64,000 nt of DNA from the NCBI RefSeq assembly GCF_036346105.1, contig NZ_CP107811.1, positions 1,240,001 to 1,304,000 of the forward strand. The letters are read 5' to 3'. Each line of letters begins with the position of its first letter. Position 1 is the first letter of the stretch. The notes beneath the pieces are model-generated. The model saw only the letters and a list, made by a program, of their open reading frames with translations, ran no database searches and was not told the origin of the DNA. This document shows positions 60,418 to 64,000 of the stretch, one piece after another. Source of the stretch: Streptomyces sp. NBC_00539 (GTDB lineage Bacteria > Actinomycetota > Actinomycetes > Streptomycetales > Streptomycetaceae). A program made the position numbers and the translations under genes.

Positions 60418-61389
60418 TCAGATGCTGACGCCCTTCGAGCGCAGGTAGGCGAGCGGGTCGATGTCCGAGCCGTAGGACGGACCGGTGCGGATCTCGAAGT
60501 GGAGGTGCGGGCCGGTCACGTTGCCGGTGGCGCCGGAGAGCCCGATCTGCTGTCCGGCGGTGACGCTCTGGCCGACCGAGACGGACAGCTGGGAGAGGTG
60601 GCCGTACTGGGAGTACTTGCCGTCGGCGTGCCGGATCACGACCTCGTTCCCGTACGCACCGCCCCAGCCAGCCGTGACCACGGTGCCGGCGCCGACCGCC
60701 TTGACGCTGGTGCCGGTGCTCGCGATGAAGTCGACACCGGTGTGGTAACCGGAGGACCACATGCTGCCCGCCTGCTTGTACGGGGTGGAGGTCCCGCCGC
60801 TGACCGGGGCGACGAATCCGGACGCCGTCACGGCGCCGGTGGAGGAGCCGGAGTCCTGCGTGGACGGGGCGTCGGGCTGCTCGGCCGCGGAACCGCTGCC
60901 GGAGCCGGCCTCGGAGGACGCATGGGCCCCGGCGGAGGACCGCTCGGAGGTGTCCGGAGCCGGGGCAGTGCCCGCGACACGGGAAGCCGGCTTGGCGGGG
61001 GTGCGGTCACCGTGCCCGCCGAGCGTCAGCCGCAGCCCCGGGTGGATGAGGGAGGGATCCGCGCCGACGGCCTCGCGGTTGTCGGCGTACAGCCGCTGCC
61101 AGCCGCCGGACACGTGGCGCTCGGCGGCGATCTTCGACAGGTAGTCGCCGGGGACGACGGTGTAGACGCCGGGGGCGGCGGCCGGAGCGGCGGCGGGCGC
61201 GGCCTGCACGGACACCGGGAGCTGCGGGGCCTGGACGGGCAGCGCGGTGTGGGCGGCTGCGGGGACGGCGTGGGCGCCGGCGGCACCCATCAGCGGCAGC
61301 GCGAGCGCTGCGCCGCCGGTACCGGCTGCGGCCAGTCCGCGGGGGATGGCACGGGACTTCGGTCGGCGGTGCTTGCCTTTTGCGGGCAT
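60418..61389 (-). CDS. Secreted LysM-M23 peptidoglycan endopeptidase
   Basis: 323 residues. A signal peptide (basic KGKHRRPKSR, then a hydrophobic AAAGTGGAALALPLMGAAGAHA), a LysM domain at about 80-125 (YTVVPGDYLSKIAAERHVSGGWQRLYADNREAVG), a Ser/Gly linker and an M23 domain from about 200: GYHTGVDFIASTGTSVKAVGAGTVV (HxxxD), ending THLHFEIRTG-like GPHLHFEIRTG. It cuts cell-wall cross-links outside the cell. A c-di-AMP riboswitch precedes it. Confidence 0.93.
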   Translation of the reverse strand: MPAKGKHRRPKSRAIPRGLAAAGTGGAALALPLMGAAGAHAVPAAAHTALPVQAPQLPVSVQAAPAAAPAAAPGVYTVVPGDYLSKIAAERHVSGGWQRLYADNREAVGADPSLIHPGLRLTLGGHGDRTPAKPASRVAGTAPAPDTSERSSAGAHASSEAGSGSGSAAEQPDAPSTQDSGSSTGAVTASGFVAPVSGGTSTPYKQAGSMWSSGYHTGVDFIASTGTSVKAVGAGTVVTAGWGGAYGNEVVIRHADGKYSQYGHLSQLSVSVGQSVTAGQQIGLSGATGNVTGPHLHFEIRTGPSYGSDIDPLAYLRSKGVSI

Positions 61390-61403
61390 GACGAATTCCT
61401 CTC

Positions 61404-61552
61404 CGTCGCCTGCGAGGTGAGCTGTCGGGTTCGGACTGGAGATGTCCGGTCGTACGCACAGCGGCGACGTACGACTTCACCCCGAGCCGTTCCGGCGGGA
61501 AGATCCGGAACAGCGGCTTACCTGGTTCCCCCGCTCCTGCCGCGCGCGTGAA
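61404..61552 (-). promoter_or_regulatory. c-di-AMP (ydaO/yuaA) riboswitch
   Basis: On the minus strand the leader shows the conserved ydaO blocks in order: GCGGGGGAACCAGGTAAGCC, then GGGGTGAAGTCG, and CCGACAGCTCACCTCGCAGG close to the start codon. In Streptomyces this riboswitch controls cell-wall hydrolase genes, and the gene downstream here is a LysM-M23 endopeptidase. Binding of c-di-AMP is expected to lower expression. Confidence 0.88.
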
Positions 61553-61927
61553 TAGTCGGGTGCGGTTCCCGGGCGGCGGCAGGATTCGGCGGTCCACCCG
61601 GATCGATCGCGAAGGTAATCCAGCGGGGCAGTGCACAACAAGCCATGAATTCCCTGACGGAATAGCAGATATGAGGAGCCGGCTGAATTCCCGTCACCCT
61701 GCGTCCATTCCGCTCCCCCAACGGCCGCGGCGACAAGGGAATTCGCGTTCCGCGATCAGGCACGCTCGGTCACCGTATGATCTGGCTCACGGCATCCGGC
61801 GCGATCTCGCCCCCGGATATGGCAAGTTGGCCCCAACCCGCCCAATTCGGACAGCGCGACACGACCCGGCAGCCCACGGCCACCACCCCGGCCGCGACGG
61901 CCCACGACGATGCGGAGGATCCGTTCC
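61553..61927. other. Intergenic region with divergent promoters
   Basis: About 375 bp between the riboswitch and the tyrosine phosphatase gene. The part 61600-61830 is less GC-rich than average and likely contains the divergent promoters. No gene or clear repeat is visible. Confidence 0.45.
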
Positions 61928-62734
61928 GTGACCCAGCAGATAGCCGCCAACCCGCCCACGGGGCCCGAACTGTCCGGAGTGCGCAATTTCCGCGATGTGG
62001 GTGGCCTGCCGACCACCGACGGACGGAGGGTCAGGTCGGGACTTCTCTTCCGAAGCGGACATCTGGCACATGCCACCGAAAACGATGTGGAATTCCTGAC
62101 CTCACTCGGTCTGCACACCGTTTTCGACTTCCGCAACGGTGCCGATCACGCGCTGGAAGGGCCGGACGTCGATCTGCCCGGCGTGCGGAACGTGAACATT
62201 CCCCTGACGGACCCGGCGGACGGCCGGGAGTTCTGGAAAATGGTCCGCGACGGCGATCTGGGGCAGCTCCGGGGTCTCCTGGGCGAGGGAAGGGCCGCCG
62301 CACGGATGCAGAACTCGTACCGGACGATCATCAGGGACCGGACGGCCGAGCACAGCCGGGTCGTCCACGCGCTCGCCGAGGACAGCGTCCCGGCCCTGAT
62401 GCACTGCGCGGCCGGCAAGGACCGGGCCGGTCTGTCGATAGCCGTCACCCTGCTCGCCCTCGGGGTCGAGCGCGAGGCGATCGTGGCGGACTACCTGGAG
62501 TCGAACGCCCCGCACAACCGCTATCGGGTGCGCCGCACCGACGACTCCCCCGACGCCCGCTCCCCCGAGGTGATGGAGCTGCTGGCCCCGCTCTTCGACG
62601 CCCGCGCCGAGTTCCTGACCACGGCGTTCGAGACGATCGACGCGACGTGGGGCGGGGTGGGGCCCTACCTGGCCGAGGGGCTCGGGCTCACGCCCGCGAC
62701 CCTCGGCCGGCTGAGGGACCGGCTCCTCGACTGA
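61928..62734 (+). CDS. Tyrosine/serine phosphatase, MptpB/DSP type
   Basis: 268 residues. ELSGVRNFRDVGGLPTTDGRRVRSGLLFRSGHL is the family N-terminus and MHCAAGKDRAGLSIAVTLL is the P-loop (HCxxGKDRxG), whose lysine-aspartate is characteristic of MptpB-like phosphatases active on phosphotyrosine and phosphoinositides. GTG 61928 with GGAGG is preferred over ATG 61910. Family members are often exported without a classical signal peptide; none is visible here. Confidence 0.9.
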   Translation: MTQQIAANPPTGPELSGVRNFRDVGGLPTTDGRRVRSGLLFRSGHLAHATENDVEFLTSLGLHTVFDFRNGADHALEGPDVDLPGVRNVNIPLTDPADGREFWKMVRDGDLGQLRGLLGEGRAAARMQNSYRTIIRDRTAEHSRVVHALAEDSVPALMHCAAGKDRAGLSIAVTLLALGVEREAIVADYLESNAPHNRYRVRRTDDSPDARSPEVMELLAPLFDARAEFLTTAFETIDATWGGVGPYLAEGLGLTPATLGRLRDRLLD

Positions 62735-62814
62735 CCGGCGGCTCGACCCACCGGCTGCTCGGGCGGCCGGCCGCTCCCCTGGCCTGGACCGGCCAAGACG
62801 ACCGGGGCAGGCCG

Positions 62815-64000
62815 TCAGCGGTTGCCGACGGCCTGCTTCACCAGCGTCCTGCCGAAGTCCCACATCAGGGCGCCCCCGCCGTGCGCCTCGTCCATGACCT
62901 CGCGGAAGGCGGTGACGAACCGGTCCACATCCGCCTCGTCCACGATCAGCGGCGGGATCAGCTTGATGACCTCCAGGTGGTCTCCGGAGACCTGCGTGAG
63001 GATCCGGTGCTTCTGGAGCAGCGGGACCACGACCATCTGCGCGAAGAGCCCCTTGCGGGCCGCCTGGAGCATCGTCCAACGGCTGCGCAGACCCAGGGAG
63101 GACGGCCGGCCGAACTCGATGCCGATCATCAGTCCGCGCCCGCGCACCTCGTGGAGCAGCTCGTACTCGTCCACCAGCGCCGCGAGCCGTCCGCGCAGCA
63201 GGTCGCCCGTCGCGCGGGCGTGGGCCACGATCCCCTCGTCCTCCATGGCGGTGAGCACCGCCAGCCCGGCCGCCATCGCCTGCGCGTTGGAGCCGAAGCT
63301 GGCGGAGTGCACCAGCACCCGGTCCATGGAGGAGTAGACCTTCTTGAAGATCCAGTCCCTGCCGAGGGTCGCCCCGACCGGGACGTAGCCCCCGGAAAGG
63401 GCCTTGGCCACGCACACCAGGTCCGGTTCCAGGCCCGGCTCGTGCTGGTACGCGTAGAACTCCCCGGTTCGCCCGAGGCCGGTCTGCACCTCGTCGGCGA
63501 TCAGCAGCGCCTTGTGGCGGCGCAGCAGGTCCTGTGCGGCGAGCAGGAACCCGGGCGGGGGCGCGAGGACCCCCTTGCCCTGGATGGGCTCCACGACGAA
63601 GGCGGCCACGTCGCCCGCTTTCAGCTCCCGCTCCAGCGCGGCCAGGTCGCCGAGCGGGATCCGGGTGTCGGGCAGCAGCGGGGCGAAGCCGTCGCGGAAG
63701 CCACCCTCGCCGTTGACCGAGAGGGAGCCGGCGGTCAGGCCGTGGAAAGCGTGGTCGCAGTAGAGGACCCTGGGGCGTCCGGTGGCGTACCGGGCGAACT
63801 TGAGGGCGGTCTCCACCGCTTCGGTGCCGCTGTTGCCGAAGAAGACCCGGTCCAGGTGGGGGCTGTAGGAAAGGAGCTTTTCGGCCAGCAGCCCGGGCAG
63901 GGGCTGGCAGTCGAAGCGGGTGAGGTCGGCGAGCTGGGCGTCCAGGACGTCGTGCAGCGCCCGGCGGACGACCGGGTGGTGGCGGCCGAGGCCCATCACG
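62815..64000 (-). CDS. Class III aminotransferase (5' end outside window)
   Basis: At least 394 residues; the start lies beyond the window. PLP-site motifs: NSGTEAVETALKFARYATGR, FHGLTAGSLSVNG, ALLIADEVQTGLGRTGEFYA and VCVAKALSGGYVPVGA with the PLP lysine. Acetylornithine/ornithine-type class III enzymes use 2-oxoglutarate as amino acceptor. A hopanoid-pathway (HpnO-like) role is possible but cannot be tested here. Converges with the phosphatase gene. Confidence 0.88.
   Translation of the reverse strand, partial: VMGLGRHHPVVRRALHDVLDAQLADLTRFDCQPLPGLLAEKLLSYSPHLDRVFFGNSGTEAVETALKFARYATGRPRVLYCDHAFHGLTAGSLSVNGEGGFRDGFAPLLPDTRIPLGDLAALERELKAGDVAAFVVEPIQGKGVLAPPPGFLLAAQDLLRRHKALLIADEVQTGLGRTGEFYAYQHEPGLEPDLVCVAKALSGGYVPVGATLGRDWIFKKVYSSMDRVLVHSASFGSNAQAMAAGLAVLTAMEDEGIVAHARATGDLLRGRLAALVDEYELLHEVRGRGLMIGIEFGRPSSLGLRSRWTMLQAARKGLFAQMVVVPLLQKHRILTQVSGDHLEVIKLIPPLIVDEADVDRFVTAFREVMDEAHGGGALMWDFGRTLVKQAVGNR

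Overview
The window reads as a piece of a Streptomyces (or very closely related actinomycete) chromosome. It is very GC-rich with G/C-heavy third codon positions, GTG and TTG starts are common, many genes overlap by 4 bp (ATGA or GTGA), and several families are streptomycete hallmarks: a conservon, an ECF sigma/anti-sigma pair, SpoIIE-type phosphatases, a GH46 chitosanase, a LAL-type LuxR regulator, and DUF1206, DUF3618 and SHOCT stress proteins. No transposase, integrase, CRISPR array or rRNA was seen. One tRNA-Pro(GGG) is present.

Layout. 0-6.4 kb: a glycosylation/redox block (GT2 transferase, DUF2064 transferase, methyltransferase, membrane-bound molybdopterin oxidoreductase with a small membrane partner, polytopic mannosyltransferase-like protein) ending in a secreted chitosanase with a palindromic operator. 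6.6-13.1 kb: ECF sigma/anti-sigma pair, CorA, a Mop/TOBE HTH protein, a divergent LysG-LysE-type amino-acid export pair, a double NUDIX protein and a DUF6445-like protein. 13.1-24.2 kb: DUF6153/DUF305 pair, pentapeptide-repeat protein, membrane-anchored Mrr-like nuclease, a three-gene envelope-stress operon with a sigma-B-like promoter, a GAF-SpoIIE phosphatase preceded by nine tandem 15-16 bp repeats, MarR, STAS and PAP2 proteins. 24.4-28.7 kb: MFS exporter with divergent XRE regulator, and an ABC exporter. 29.1-35.1 kb: purine catabolism, with guanine deaminase facing xdhABC (xanthine dehydrogenase plus its maturation factor).

35.2-40.2 kb is the most unusual region. A tightly packed five-gene operon encodes a cucumopine-synthase-like protein, a DAO-type flavoenzyme, a NodU/TobZ-type carbamoyltransferase, an SRPBCC protein and a histidine phosphatase, and it is closed by a near-perfect terminator hairpin. 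It looks like a small, possibly undescribed specialised-metabolite pathway. Its upstream region shares the octamer GATGTACT with the xdhABC promoter and the guanine deaminase leader.

40.6-52 kb: a frameshifted SpoIIE phosphatase, ion channel, BrkB-like protein, LAL regulator and a run of small stress-type genes. Three TCACCC-N5-GGGTGA palindromes lie in or next to the intergenic gaps of this stretch. 52.1-54 kb: tRNA-Pro and a split transketolase whose promoter carries a perfect SoxR/MerR-type operator inside a 19-bp spacer. 54-58 kb: a complete conservon (CvnA-D plus a GAF protein). 58-64 kb: MBL-fold hydrolase, SGNH hydrolase, a LysM-M23 cell-wall hydrolase behind a c-di-AMP riboswitch, a tyrosine phosphatase and a truncated class III aminotransferase.

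All assignments come from reading the sequence by eye; no database search was possible. Family names rest on recognised motifs and gene order, and small or orphan genes are marked with low confidence.
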